Assembly: GCF_049977365.1 (NCBI RefSeq)
Contig: NZ_JBNGEN010000001.1
Span: 558,001 to 622,000 of the forward strand
DNA length: 64,000 nucleotides
Direction: 5' to 3'
Source: Brachymonas sp049977365
GTDB lineage: Bacteria > Pseudomonadota > Gammaproteobacteria > Burkholderiales > Burkholderiaceae_C
In this document: piece after piece, positions 42,092-50,986 of the stretch
Layout: each line of letters opens with the position of its first letter
Position numbering within the stretch: position 1 is the stretch's first letter
The notes under the pieces: model-generated
What the model was told of the DNA's origin: nothing
Database searches by the model: none
What the model saw: only the letters and a program-made list of their open reading frames with translations
Position numbers and translations under genes: made by a program

Positions 42092-42787
42092 TTAATGGGG
42101 GGAGCGTGGAGGCGCCGCATGGTCCGCCCCCACTGCACCATGGGATGAAGCTGGCAGCACATGTTCGTGCGGCACCACCACCCCCATGGAAATGATGTAC
42201 TTGAGCGCCTCGTCGACCGTCATGTCGAGTTCGATGACTTCGTCGCGGCGCATGATGAGAAAGAAACCGGAAGTGGGGTTGGGCGTGGTGGGCACATACA
42301 CGCTCACATGGCTGTCGACGAGCTGGCGCTCGACTTCACCTGCCGGAGCCCCCGTGAGAAAAGCCACCGTCCAGCACCCTCTGCGGGGATATTGCACCAG
42401 GAGCGCCTTGGAAAAGGCCTTGCCGCTCCCGGAGAACAGCGTGTCGGACACCTGCTTGACGCTGCTGTAGATCGAGCGCACCACCGGAATCCGCACCAGA
42501 ATGCGATCCCACTGGCGCAGCCACCACTGCCCCACGATGTTGGCAGCCAGCACGCCGGTCACGAAGATCAGCACCCCGAGAGCCACCACCCCGATACCGG
42601 GAATGTGGGAAATCCGCTGGATCAGCCCGCTCAGCGGCGGCACCACCGTGACGACGGCCGCCAGGATGCCGCCGAAGATGCCGTCGAGCACCCCCATGAG
42701 CCACATCAGCACCCATACGGTGATGACCAGAGGCAGCCAGACCAGCAGGCCGGCAATGAAGTATTGCTGGAGCCGATTCTTGAACAT
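42092..42787 (-). CDS. DUF502 family inner membrane protein
   Basis: A 231-residue protein with two or three membrane helices in the first 90 residues (YFIAGLLVWLPLVITVWVLMW; IGVVALGVLIFVTGVLAANI) and the conserved DUF502 part RIPVVRSIYSSVKQVSDTLF, then PTTPNPTSGFFLIM. Function unknown. Always found near fmdB and aspS in betaproteobacteria, as here (18 bases after fmdB, 43 before aspS). Confidence 0.92.
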   Translation of the reverse strand: MFKNRLQQYFIAGLLVWLPLVITVWVLMWLMGVLDGIFGGILAAVVTVVPPLSGLIQRISHIPGIGVVALGVLIFVTGVLAANIVGQWWLRQWDRILVRIPVVRSIYSSVKQVSDTLFSGSGKAFSKALLVQYPRRGCWTVAFLTGAPAGEVERQLVDSHVSVYVPTTPNPTSGFFLIMRRDEVIELDMTVDEALKYIISMGVVVPHEHVLPASSHGAVGADHAAPPRSPH

Positions 42788-42805
42788 GAAGACGACCGCC
42801 TGCGC

Positions 42806-43039
42806 TCAGGAGTCGCTGGACGCGGGGCCGGAATGGGAACCGGCACTGCCGCTGCCCCCTCCGCGGAAATCGGTCTCGTACCACCCGCTTCCCTTGAGGC
42901 GGAAGCCGGCTGCGGTGACCTGTTTCTTGACCGCATCCTTGCCACACACAGGGCAGGTAAGCACGGGCGGATCGCTCATTTTTTGCAGCTTGGTGAAAGC
43001 ATGGCCACATGCTTCACAGCGATAGGAATAGATAGGCAT
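42806..43039 (-). CDS. FmdB family zinc ribbon protein
   Basis: The 77-residue protein has a zinc ribbon with two CxxC pairs: YRCEACGHAF and LTCPVCGKD, then the family's KKQVTAAGFRLKGSGWYETDF, and a Gly/Ser tail. It is the first gene of the aspS unit. The role of the family (named after a formamidase regulator) is not established. Confidence 0.93.
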   Translation of the reverse strand: MPIYSYRCEACGHAFTKLQKMSDPPVLTCPVCGKDAVKKQVTAAGFRLKGSGWYETDFRGGGSGSAGSHSGPASSDS

Positions 43040-43386
43040 GAAGAAATCGAAGACTGTCAACACGAAAAGGCCCGTGACCACATTGCACGCGCCGATGCTG
43101 AATTATAGGGCGCCGCCAGTGCGCAGAGCACGTGCACGCCCCACACGACAGCCAGCCACAGTGGGAGATCGCGCCGGCACGAGAGAGAAGACACAGCAGG
43201 CAAGCCGCCACGGCGAACAGGAAAGACTGTCCAAGCTGTGCAAGGGCTGCACTGGGTTCGGAAGGTACGTCACAGGTTCCCGATCACGCGATCTGGCAGA
43301 TTTCGGGAAGCAGGTGATGAGGGGAATATCTCATGGCCTTCCTTTGGGGAGGCCATACTCGGGGGCGATGCAGCCCCTTCTGATTT
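43040..43386. other. Intergenic region upstream of fmdB
   Basis: It lies between the fmdB start and the symporter stop, both on the minus strand. It holds a -10 for fmdB, listed separately, and an imperfect 10-bp inverted repeat near 43333-43356 (ATGGCCTTCC with GGGAGGCCAT) that could end the symporter transcript. No gene seen. Confidence 0.5.
43102..43107 (-). promoter_or_regulatory. -10 element of the fmdB-aspS unit
   Basis: Perfect TATAAT on the minus strand, about 63 bases before the fmdB start, with no strong -35. Confidence 0.45.
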
Positions 43387-44835
43387 TCAGGCATCGGACC
43401 CTTCGAAGACGGGTACATGGCCGTGGACGGGGCGGATCCATTGCGGGAGCAGGGATCCGGCGACCATGCCGAACAGTGAGGCCAGCAGACCGGCAAGCTG
43501 TTGTGGGAAGATGCCGTTCCAGCCCGGAACGAACATGAACAGCAGCCAGACCGTCACTCCCAGCACCACCGACCAGATGCCGCCCTGTGTGGTGGCGCGC
43601 GACCAGTACAGGCCGCAGACCAGCGGCACGAAGGCACCCACCAGCGGAGCCTGATAGGCCCCCGAGACCATCTCGTAGATGGAAGTGCCCTGCATCAGGA
43701 TCGCGTAGGCCAGCACAATGGCTGCAAACACCAGCACGGCCAGGCGCATGGCCAGCAGTGTGCGGCGGTCGTCCATGCGCACGAAGTGGCGCAGGATGTT
43801 CTCCACAAAGGTGGTGGTGGGGGCAAGCAAGGTGGCAGAGGCACAGGACTTGATGGCCGACAGCAGCGCCCCGAAGAAGATCACCTGCATCACGAAGGGC
43901 ATCTTCTCCATCACGAGCGTGGGCAGCACCTTCTGGGGGTCGTCCTTGATGAGGGCAGCGGTCTCGGTCGGCATGATGATCAGGGCCGTGGCCACGAGGA
44001 AAATGGGCACGGCCGCAAAGGCGATGTACATCATGCCGCCGATGACGGGGCCGAAGATGGCTGCCCGCACCGTGCGGGCGGACATGACGCGCTGGAACAC
44101 GTCCTGCTGCGGGATGGAACCCAGCATCATGGTGATGGCCGAGGCAAAGAAGACGAGGCCATCATGCCAGGTGGGCTCGGGCCAGAATCGGAACAGGTCG
44201 CGGTGCCGCGCCAGATCAAGAACCGGTGCCGTGCCGCCGGCCATGTCGGCCGCAAAGAACGCCAGCACCAGCAGCCCGACGATCAGGACGATCATCTGGA
44301 TGAAATCGGTCACGGCAACCGACCACATGCCCCCCAGCAGGGTGTAGGCCAGAATGGAGATGACCCCCATCACCATGCCCCACGGGATGGAGATGGCACC
44401 ATGGGTGAGCAGATTGAAGACGACGCCCAGCGCGGTGACCTGTGCCGACACCCATCCCAGATAGCTGACCATGATGATGACCGAGCAGAACACCTCGACG
44501 AAGCTGCCGTAGCGCGTGCGGTAGTAGTCGCTGATGGTGAGCAGATCCATGCGGTAGAGACGCCCGGCAATGAACAGCCCCACCAGGATCAGGCAGGTAC
44601 CGGCGCCGAAGGGATCTTCCACGATCCCGCCGAGTCCATCCTTCATGAAGCGCGCCGGGATGCCCAGCACCAGCTCGGAGCCGAACCAGGTGGCGAAGGT
44701 GAGCGTGACGATCATCATCAGGGGCAGATGGCGCCCCGCGACCGCGAAATCGGCGGTGTTCTTCACGCGCCGTGCGGCCAGGAGGCCGATGCCGATGGTG
44801 ACCAGCAGATAGAGAAGGACCAGGACGAGCAGCAC
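43387..44835 (-). CDS. Sodium:solute symporter family protein
   Basis: A 482-residue transporter with about 13 membrane helices. Family landmarks: FAVAGRHLPLMMIVTLTFATWFGSELVLG, ISDYYRTRYGSFVEVFCSVI, and LLGGMWSVAVTDFIQMIVL. These belong to the SSS (LeuT-fold) group that couples Na+ to uptake of organic acids, amino acids or vitamins. The substrate is unknown; no catabolic gene lies next to it. It stands alone, with about 245 bases to ubiB. Confidence 0.88.
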   Translation of the reverse strand: MLLVLVLLYLLVTIGIGLLAARRVKNTADFAVAGRHLPLMMIVTLTFATWFGSELVLGIPARFMKDGLGGIVEDPFGAGTCLILVGLFIAGRLYRMDLLTISDYYRTRYGSFVEVFCSVIIMVSYLGWVSAQVTALGVVFNLLTHGAISIPWGMVMGVISILAYTLLGGMWSVAVTDFIQMIVLIVGLLVLAFFAADMAGGTAPVLDLARHRDLFRFWPEPTWHDGLVFFASAITMMLGSIPQQDVFQRVMSARTVRAAIFGPVIGGMMYIAFAAVPIFLVATALIIMPTETAALIKDDPQKVLPTLVMEKMPFVMQVIFFGALLSAIKSCASATLLAPTTTFVENILRHFVRMDDRRTLLAMRLAVLVFAAIVLAYAILMQGTSIYEMVSGAYQAPLVGAFVPLVCGLYWSRATTQGGIWSVVLGVTVWLLFMFVPGWNGIFPQQLAGLLASLFGMVAGSLLPQWIRPVHGHVPVFEGSDA

Positions 44836-45080
44836 GGGCGTCTCCGCAGAGAAAGAAGGCCAGGAATCCGTTCAGAAAAAGATGAGCGGCGCATGAATTG
44901 CGCCGCCATTATCGGGGGTGCAGACCGCTGCATCGGGCCTCCACCGCGCACCGCTCTTCGGCAGTGGCCTGACGCAGCCATGGCTGCGGCTTATGCGCCA
45001 CACCACACCCACTGCGACAGCGCGCTTTTCGGCTGCCCCCGTGCAGAAGGTGCGCAGCGGGCGTCTCTGGCGCCGCGTCC

Positions 45081-46649
45081 TCAGCCTCGAAGATGCAGGA
45101 CCAGCTGCATGACGACCATGCCCAGAAAGAAGCCGATGGCCCCGTAGAGCACGGACTGCAGCAGCCGATTGGTGCGCCGCTGTTCGGCAAGCAGGCGCAC
45201 CAGCTCGCGGTCCTGGGCCTTCTGTGTGTGTACCTGCTGGGTCAGGTACTGGTGCAGGAGCCGCGGCATCTCGGGCAGGAGGCGGATGAGATGGGGGGCT
45301 TCATCGCGCAGCTCGTTCAGGAGACGCTTGGGGCCCATCTGATCGAGCATCCATTTTTCGAGGAAAGGCTTGGCGGTACTCCAGAGGTCGAGATCGGGGT
45401 CGAGATCCCGTCCCAGGCCTTCGACGTTGAGCAGGGTTTTCTGCAGCAGCGTGAGCTGGGGCTGGATCTCGACATGAAAGCGACGCGACATCTGGAACAG
45501 GCGCATGAGCACCATGCCGAGAGAGATTTCCTTGAGGGGACGGTCGAAATACGGTTCGCAGACAGCCCGCACCGAAGCTTCCAGCTCCTCTACCCGCGTT
45601 TCGGCAGGGACCCAGCCGGATTCGATGTGCAGCTCCGCCACCCGCTTGTAGTCGCGACGGAAGAAGGCGGTGAAGTTCTGGGCCAGATATTCCTTGTCGA
45701 ACTCGGTGAGTGTGCCGACGATGCCGAAGTCCAGCGAGATGTAGCGGCCAAAGGTATCGGGGTCGACACTCACCAGAATGTTGCCGGGATGCATGTCGGC
45801 GTGGAAGAAGCCGTCGCGGAACACCTGGGTGAAGAAGATGGTGATGCCGTCGCGCGCCAGTCGGGGAATGTCCACGCCCTGCTCGCGCAGGCGTTCGACC
45901 TGACTGATCGGAATGCCGGTCATGCGCTGCATGACCAGAACCTCGGTGGCGCAGTAGTCCCAGTACATCTCGGGAATGAGCACCAGATCGAGCCCTTCCA
46001 TGTTGCGGCGCAGCTGGGCCGCATTGGCGGCTTCGCGCATGAGGTCGAGCTCGTCATGGAGATAGCGGTCGAATTCGGCCACCACCTCGCGGGGCTTGAG
46101 CCTGCGGCCATCCGCACTGAGACGTTCGACCCAGCCCGCCATCATGCGCATGAGGCTGAGGTCCTTCTCGATGATGGAAAGCATGCCCGGGCGCAGCACC
46201 TTGACGGCGACATCGCGCTCGATGCCCTGCCGGTCCCGCATGCGGGCGAAGTGCACCTGGGCGATGGAGGCACTGGCCACAGGCTGGCGGTCGAACTCGG
46301 TGAACAGCACATCCACTGGCTTGCGCAGCGCGCGCTCGATGGTGGCTACGGCCACCTCGCTCGAAAATGGAGGCACCCGGTCCTGCAGCAGTGCCAGCTC
46401 CTCGGCTACGTCGGGCGGCAGCAGATCCCGTCGCGTGGACAGAACCTGCCCGAACTTGACGAAGATGGGCCCCAGGCGCTCGAGCGCCTCGCGCAGTCTG
46501 ACCCCACGCGGCTGGCGAAAGCGGCGGCCAAAGGTGACGATGCGCGCGGTGAGCCGAAATCCCCGGTGCGAGGAGGACGTCAGCACCACCTCGTCGAGAC
46601 CGTACCGGAAGAAGATCCAGACGATGTAGATGCCACGCAGAAACTTCAT
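45081..46649 (-). CDS. ubiB: Ubiquinone biosynthesis protein kinase-like UbiB
   Basis: UbiB is an atypical ATPase/kinase of the ADCK/ABC1 family needed for ubiquinone synthesis. The 522-residue protein has the family's ERLGPIFVKFGQVLSTRRDLLP (KxGQ motif), ATP-binding and catalytic segments PVASASIAQVHFA and HADMHPGNILV, and two C-terminal membrane helices (VLYGAIGFFLGMVVMQLVL is the last). The start overlaps ubiJ by ATGA. Confidence 0.96.
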   Translation of the reverse strand: MKFLRGIYIVWIFFRYGLDEVVLTSSSHRGFRLTARIVTFGRRFRQPRGVRLREALERLGPIFVKFGQVLSTRRDLLPPDVAEELALLQDRVPPFSSEVAVATIERALRKPVDVLFTEFDRQPVASASIAQVHFARMRDRQGIERDVAVKVLRPGMLSIIEKDLSLMRMMAGWVERLSADGRRLKPREVVAEFDRYLHDELDLMREAANAAQLRRNMEGLDLVLIPEMYWDYCATEVLVMQRMTGIPISQVERLREQGVDIPRLARDGITIFFTQVFRDGFFHADMHPGNILVSVDPDTFGRYISLDFGIVGTLTEFDKEYLAQNFTAFFRRDYKRVAELHIESGWVPAETRVEELEASVRAVCEPYFDRPLKEISLGMVLMRLFQMSRRFHVEIQPQLTLLQKTLLNVEGLGRDLDPDLDLWSTAKPFLEKWMLDQMGPKRLLNELRDEAPHLIRLLPEMPRLLHQYLTQQVHTQKAQDRELVRLLAEQRRTNRLLQSVLYGAIGFFLGMVVMQLVLHLRG

Positions 46650-47254
46650 GGACGCTGGCCTTCGGAACCTTCATTTTCATGCCCTTGGGCATCCGCATGG
46701 CCGGGTGCCCGGCCTGAGACCTTGGCCTCCACGCGCCCCACGAAAGCCCGCAGGGCCGCCGCGATGGAGCGCGCGCCCTGGGCAAGGGTGTGGGCCGGCA
46801 CGTCGCCCATGATGCGGGCCAGGTCTTCCTCGACATCCCAGCGCAGATGATCGGCCAGCCAGTTGACTTCGGCCGCCAGCTGCACATCGCCCTCGATGCG
46901 CACGGCAGGCTTGCCGCCCTGCATGGCCGTGCGGGCCACGATCCAGGGAGAGGGTTCGTCGATGGTGATGGTGAGATCGGGCGTCTGCGCGGACTCGGCC
47001 AGATCGAACATGCCTGCGGGAGTGATCTGCAGACGCAGGGTGAAGGCACGCCACTGCGCCAGCATGACCCGCCCCTTCTGCCGCACGAGACGAGCCTGCG
47101 CCTCGGGCTCCTGCATGACCACATGGTTGAGCAGCAGCACGAGGCGACGCTGCATTTCATGCACGAGCCAGTCGGGAGGAGCCAGCTTGCTCAGGAGTTG
47201 GGAGGCGGTGCCGGACACGCGGCCCAGAAGAGAAAAGGGAGACTGTGTTTCCAT
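46646..47254 (-). CDS. ubiJ: Ubiquinone biosynthesis accessory factor UbiJ
   Basis: A 202-residue SCP2-type lipid-binding protein. The core shows LVHEMQRRLVLLLNHVVMQEPEAQARL, TPDLTITIDEPSPWIV, and RIEGDVQLAAEVNWLADHLRWDVEEDLARIMGD. With UbiK it forms the soluble scaffold for late ubiquinone steps. It is coupled to ubiB by overlap. The start codon lies in the loop of a 9-bp hairpin in the mRNA, reported separately. Confidence 0.92.
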   Translation of the reverse strand: METQSPFSLLGRVSGTASQLLSKLAPPDWLVHEMQRRLVLLLNHVVMQEPEAQARLVRQKGRVMLAQWRAFTLRLQITPAGMFDLAESAQTPDLTITIDEPSPWIVARTAMQGGKPAVRIEGDVQLAAEVNWLADHLRWDVEEDLARIMGDVPAHTLAQGARSIAAALRAFVGRVEAKVSGRAPGHADAQGHENEGSEGQRP

Positions 47255-47263
47255 AGTCTCCCT
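47236..47263 (-). promoter_or_regulatory. Hairpin enclosing the ubiJ start codon
   Basis: On the minus strand AGGGAGACT and AGTCTCCCT pair perfectly over 9 bp, and the 10-base loop begins with the ubiJ ATG. The purine-rich ribosome-binding region is in the stem. TTTCTCTTC follows, so it could also act as a terminator. Control of ubiJ translation is inferred. Confidence 0.55.
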
Positions 47264-47308
47264 ATTTTCCCCTATTTCAGGACAGAACCCCGTTTCCGGG
47301 GAATGGCA

Positions 47309-48298
47309 TCATTGCAGTGCCTGCACGCCAGCCACCAGCCAGCCGCCACCCTGCCTGGGTTTGCTCATGTTCCAGACTTCACGGAAGGGATGGGGCGCAG
47401 CGGCGGGATCTTCGCGCACCATGCCGGAAAACTCCACGCTGGCAAGGTAATCGGTGGGGGTTTCCTCGATGCCGAGCAGCTTGGCTTCGAGCGTGGGAAC
47501 TTCGGTGGTGTTGGGGGTCCCGTGGGACTCGCTGTCGCGGTCTGCAAGCTGCTGCTTGATGTCGGCCAGCATCTCGTCGGTCATCATGGCCCGGAGGCTG
47601 GTGAGATCGCCACGGTCCCAGGCATGCTGCAGGGTCAGGAAGTTGCGCTTGGCTGCCGACAGGAAGCCTTCCACGTCGAAGCCTTCCGGAACACCCCAGC
47701 TCTGGGAGCCAGAGAGTGCAGAGCCGATCATGCTGCCACCAGTGGCAGCAGCTGCAGGTGCTGCCGGCGCAGGTGTGAAGGCAGCACCCTGAGACTCCCA
47801 GGAACGGGCCGCCGTGTCATTGCCAGGGGTGCGTGCATCGTACCCCCCACCTGCCGGAACCGGTGTGGGAGTGCCAAAGGGAGCACGGGCCGACGGAGCA
47901 GTGCCACGGCTGCGGAACATTTTCCACAGCATCAGCCCGCCAGCCACGAGCAGGACCATGAGCAGAATGTTGCCGAAACCGGCTCCCAGCCCGAGGCTGT
48001 GCGCGAGCCAGGCAAGGCCCAGCCCCGCAGCCAGACCGCCGAGAATGCCCGCCCAGGGCTTGCGCGGTGCAGGTGTGGGGGTGGCAGGATTGGCCGTACC
48101 GGGGCGGGCGGCGGCATTCTGCTGCATGCCGGCTGCCGTGCCGGTTCCACCGACAGGATTGGCGGCATTGCGCTGGGTCACATGGGTGGACTGGCGACCG
48201 AAGGATTTGCCCCCTCCCAGGCGCTTGGCATCGACATGGAAGCTGGTAGCGGCCAGTGCCAGGGCAAGCAGAATGGACAGCACGGGTCGTTTGGACAT
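47309..48298 (-). CDS. Tim44-like domain membrane protein
   Basis: The 329-residue protein has a signal peptide (MSKRPVLSILLALALAATSFHVDAKR), a short motif GGGKSFGRQS typical of this bacterial family, two membrane segments near residues 95-130 (IL GGLAAGLGLAWLA and ILLMVLLVAGGLMLW), a disordered Pro/Ala linker and a C-terminal Tim44-like domain (FDVEGFLSAAKRNFLTLQHAWDRGD). Bacterial Tim44 proteins are of unclear function. It lies between ubiE and ubiJ on the same strand. Confidence 0.9.
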   Translation of the reverse strand: MSKRPVLSILLALALAATSFHVDAKRLGGGKSFGRQSTHVTQRNAANPVGGTGTAAGMQQNAAARPGTANPATPTPAPRKPWAGILGGLAAGLGLAWLAHSLGLGAGFGNILLMVLLVAGGLMLWKMFRSRGTAPSARAPFGTPTPVPAGGGYDARTPGNDTAARSWESQGAAFTPAPAAPAAAATGGSMIGSALSGSQSWGVPEGFDVEGFLSAAKRNFLTLQHAWDRGDLTSLRAMMTDEMLADIKQQLADRDSESHGTPNTTEVPTLEAKLLGIEETPTDYLASVEFSGMVREDPAAAPHPFREVWNMSKPRQGGGWLVAGVQALQ

Positions 48299-48683
48299 GG
48301 GGTCTCCTGGAGAACAACAAAGAAGGACAGAAACGTCTATGACACTGCCACACTGCCCGAAAGGCGCTCCGGGCAGCACTGCCGCATGACGCGACAGCAC
48401 GATGTCATATGCAAGACAGATGGAGGCACGCCGCGCAGATTCAATGACGGCAGTCAGGAAAACAGTCTAGTGCAGGTGCGGCAAGGCCTTGCTTAAGGCG
48501 GGCTTAAGGGAGTGAAGGCGGAATGAGACCAAAGTGCCGGAAACAGATGCCCCGCATCCCCAGGGCCATGCACCGCATCGGAAGCCGATCGATCACCGAT
48601 GATCGGGCAGTGGGCCATGACAGCCCCTGCAACCGCCACAGGACACCAGAATGCCCGGACTGCATAGGCACCCGGGACCGACA
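48299..48683. other. ubiE to Tim44 intergenic region
   Basis: No gene recognised. It contains a perfect 12-base palindrome GCAAGGCCTTGC at 48481-48492 that runs into two GCTTAAGG copies 11 bases apart (48491 and 48502). This could be a protein-binding site, but it may be chance. Confidence 0.45.
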
Positions 48684-49415
48684 TCAGCACTTGATGCCGA
48701 CGTGCAGGGCCACGACCCCCAGAGTGAGGTTGTGGTAGTCGACATGGCCGAAACCGGCGTCTTTCATCATGCGCTTGAGCTCTTCCTGCCCGGGATGCAT
48801 GCGGATGGATTCGGCCAGATAGCGGTAGCTCTCGGCATCGCCAGCCACCAGCTGCCCCATGCGCGGCAGGATATTGAAGCTGTACCAGTCGTAGATTTTT
48901 TCGAGGGGTTTGGCCACGCGCGAGAACTCCAGCACCAGCAGCTTGCCGCCGGGTCTGAGCACACGGTTCATTTCCTTGAGGGCCAGGTCCTTGTGCGTCA
49001 TGTTGCGCAGGCCGAAGGCCACGCTCACCAGATCGAAGTAGCTATCTGGAAAGGGCAGCTTCTCTGCATCGCACACGACAGTCGGCAGCACCACACCCTT
49101 GTCGAGCAGGCGGTCACGGCCCGCACTGAGCATGGCGAAGTTGATGTCAGTGTGCACCACCTGCCCGGTCTTGCCGACCTTTCTGGAAAAAGCCAGTGCC
49201 AGGTCTCCAGTGCCGCCCGCGATGTCGAGGGCGCGGTCGCCTTCCTTGAGGTGGGCCACCATGACGGCATAGGCCTTCCACAGGCGGTGCAGTCCTCCGG
49301 ACATGAGGTCGTTCATGACATCGTACTTGGGCGCGACCGAGTCGAAGACGGCCCGCACGCGCGATGCCTTTTCCTTTTCGTCTACGGTTTCGAATCCAAA
49401 GTGGGTCTGGCTCAT
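48684..49415 (-). CDS. ubiE: Ubiquinone/menaquinone methyltransferase UbiE
   Basis: The 243-residue C-methyltransferase acts on demethoxyubiquinol and demethylmenaquinol. The family signature includes FDSVAPKYDVMNDLMSGGLHRLWK, the SAM motif ALDIAGGTGDLALAFSRKVG, and CDAEKLPFPDSYFDLVSVAFGLRN. The ATG giving MSQTHFGFETVDEKEKA is used. It leads a run of minus-strand genes with Tim44, ubiJ and ubiB. Confidence 0.97.
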   Translation of the reverse strand: MSQTHFGFETVDEKEKASRVRAVFDSVAPKYDVMNDLMSGGLHRLWKAYAVMVAHLKEGDRALDIAGGTGDLALAFSRKVGKTGQVVHTDINFAMLSAGRDRLLDKGVVLPTVVCDAEKLPFPDSYFDLVSVAFGLRNMTHKDLALKEMNRVLRPGGKLLVLEFSRVAKPLEKIYDWYSFNILPRMGQLVAGDAESYRYLAESIRMHPGQEELKRMMKDAGFGHVDYHNLTLGVVALHVGIKC

Positions 49416-49464
49416 GGCTGCAATCCTTGTCACTGTCAAGCGAGCATTCTAGCGGCTGGCCCGC

Positions 49465-49911
49465 TCAGTGGGCGCCGCAGTGGCCCGATCCACATCCGCC
49501 GGAGCGAGCAGGCTGCGCGGGAGCTTCGGGTTCGGGAGCCGGATCGCGCGAAGCGCCTGCCGCAGCCAGACGGGCCTCGTACTCTGTCCACAGGCGGGAC
49601 TGTTCGGTGCCGAGCCAGTAGAGATAGTCCCAGGAATAGATGCCGCTGTCGTGGCCGTCGCTGAAGGTGGGCTGAATGGCATAGTGCCCCACGGGCGCCA
49701 GATCCACGATGTCCACGAGGCGCTTGCCTGTCTGCAGGACCTCCTGCCCTTCGCCGTGTCCCTTGACTTCAGCCGAGGGGGAGTAGACGCGCATGAGCTC
49801 GAAGGGCAGGACGAAGGTGACGCCATCGTCGAAACGCACCTCCAGCTGGCGTGAACGCCCATGGAGCGTGATGTCGATGGGCTTGGGGGTGGTGGGTGTC
49901 AGTCCGGCCAT
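49465..49911 (-). CDS. DUF971 family protein with Cys-rich tail
   Basis: The 148-residue protein matches the gamma-butyrobetaine hydroxylase N-terminal-like (DUF971) family: SRQLEVRFDDGVTFVLPFELMRVYSPSAEV, then PVGHYAIQPTFSDGHDSGIYSWDYLYWLG. The C-terminus ends SGGCGSGHCGAH, two cysteines and two histidines that could bind a metal or an iron-sulfur cluster. Function unknown; neighbours are ubiE and recR. Confidence 0.9.
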   Translation of the reverse strand: MAGLTPTTPKPIDITLHGRSRQLEVRFDDGVTFVLPFELMRVYSPSAEVKGHGEGQEVLQTGKRLVDIVDLAPVGHYAIQPTFSDGHDSGIYSWDYLYWLGTEQSRLWTEYEARLAAAGASRDPAPEPEAPAQPARSGGCGSGHCGAH

Positions 49912-49959
49912 GATGGGACTCGCAAGAAAAAAACGAAACGGAACGGAACAACCGCGCAG

Positions 49960-50550
49960 TCAGTGCCGGTCATGCAACGCATGCGCAATGGTGCCGAGGT
50001 CGACATATTCGAGCTCGCTGCCCACCGGCACACCACGCGCCAGCCGGGTGACGCGCAGGCCGCGCGCGCGCAGCAGCTCGCCGAGCACATGGGCGGTGGC
50101 CTCGCCTTCTGCCGTGAAATTGGTGGCCAGGATCACTTCCCTGACCTCCGGCTCGGTGGCACGTTCGAGCAGCTGGTCGATGCCGATCTCCTGGGGGCCA
50201 ATGCCGTCGAGCGGGCTGAGCTTGCCCATGAGCACGAAGTAGAGTCCACGATAAGCCAGCGTGCGCTCGATGGCGGACTGGTCGGCCGGGGTTTCCACCA
50301 CGCACAGCTTGCTGCGGTCGCGTGCAGGATCCAGGCAGGTGGCGCACACGTCGTCCTCGGTGAAGGTGTGGCAGAGTCTGCAGTGATGCACGTTGCGGGC
50401 AGCAAGGTGCAGTGCCTGCGAGAGCTGCTCGGCCCCTGCCCTGTCATGCTGGAGCAGGTGATAGGCCATGCGCGAGGCCGACTTGGCTCCTACTCCCGGC
50501 AGGCGCCGGAGTGCTTCGATGAGCGCCTGCAGGGCATGCGTTTCGGCCAC
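49960..50550 (-). CDS. recR: Recombination protein RecR
   Basis: RecR with RecF/RecO loads RecA at gaps. The 196-residue protein has the helix-hairpin-helix LRRLPGVGAKSASRMAYHLL, the zinc finger CRLCHTFTEDDVCATCLD, and a Toprim domain from LCVVETPADQSAIERT. The order dnaX-ybaB-recR is standard. Confidence 0.97.
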   Translation of the reverse strand: MAETHALQALIEALRRLPGVGAKSASRMAYHLLQHDRAGAEQLSQALHLAARNVHHCRLCHTFTEDDVCATCLDPARDRSKLCVVETPADQSAIERTLAYRGLYFVLMGKLSPLDGIGPQEIGIDQLLERATEPEVREVILATNFTAEGEATAHVLGELLRARGLRVTRLARGVPVGSELEYVDLGTIAHALHDRH

Positions 50551-50572
50551 GGTATTGCCCGGTCAGCAGGGA

Positions 50573-50908
50573 TCAGAACGGGAACTTCATGCCGCCGGGC
50601 AGGCCCGGCATGCCTGTGGGCATGACCTTGGACATCTTCTCGTTGGAGACTTCCTCGGCCTTGCGCACGGCCGCGTTGAAGGCAGCCGCCACCAGATCCT
50701 CCAGCATGTCCTTGTCGTCGGCCAGCAGGGTAGGATCGATCTCGACACGCTTGACATCGTGCTTGCAGGTCATGGTGACCTTGACGAGTCCGGCGCCGGA
50801 TTCGGCTGTCACCTCGATGTTGCCCAGCTCTTCCTGGGCCTTCTTGAGGTTGTCCTGCATGGCCTGGGCCTGCTTCATCAGGCCGGCGAGTTGTCCTTTG
50901 TTGAACAT
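50573..50908 (-). CDS. ybaB: YbaB/EbfC nucleoid-associated protein
   Basis: A small 111-residue DNA-binding protein that dimerises into a tweezer shape. It has KGQLAGLMKQAQAMQDNLKKAQEEL and GAGLVKVTMTCKHDVKRVEIDPTLL, and ends in MPGLPGGMKFPF. It lies between dnaX and recR. Confidence 0.96.
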   Translation of the reverse strand: MFNKGQLAGLMKQAQAMQDNLKKAQEELGNIEVTAESGAGLVKVTMTCKHDVKRVEIDPTLLADDKDMLEDLVAAAFNAAVRKAEEVSNEKMSKVMPTGMPGLPGGMKFPF

Positions 50909-50986
50909 GGTGTGCTTCCTTGTGGAAATGGATGCGGAAAATGGGAAATGGAGCGGGCAGCACGCAAGGCGTGGGGTGCCTCGCGG

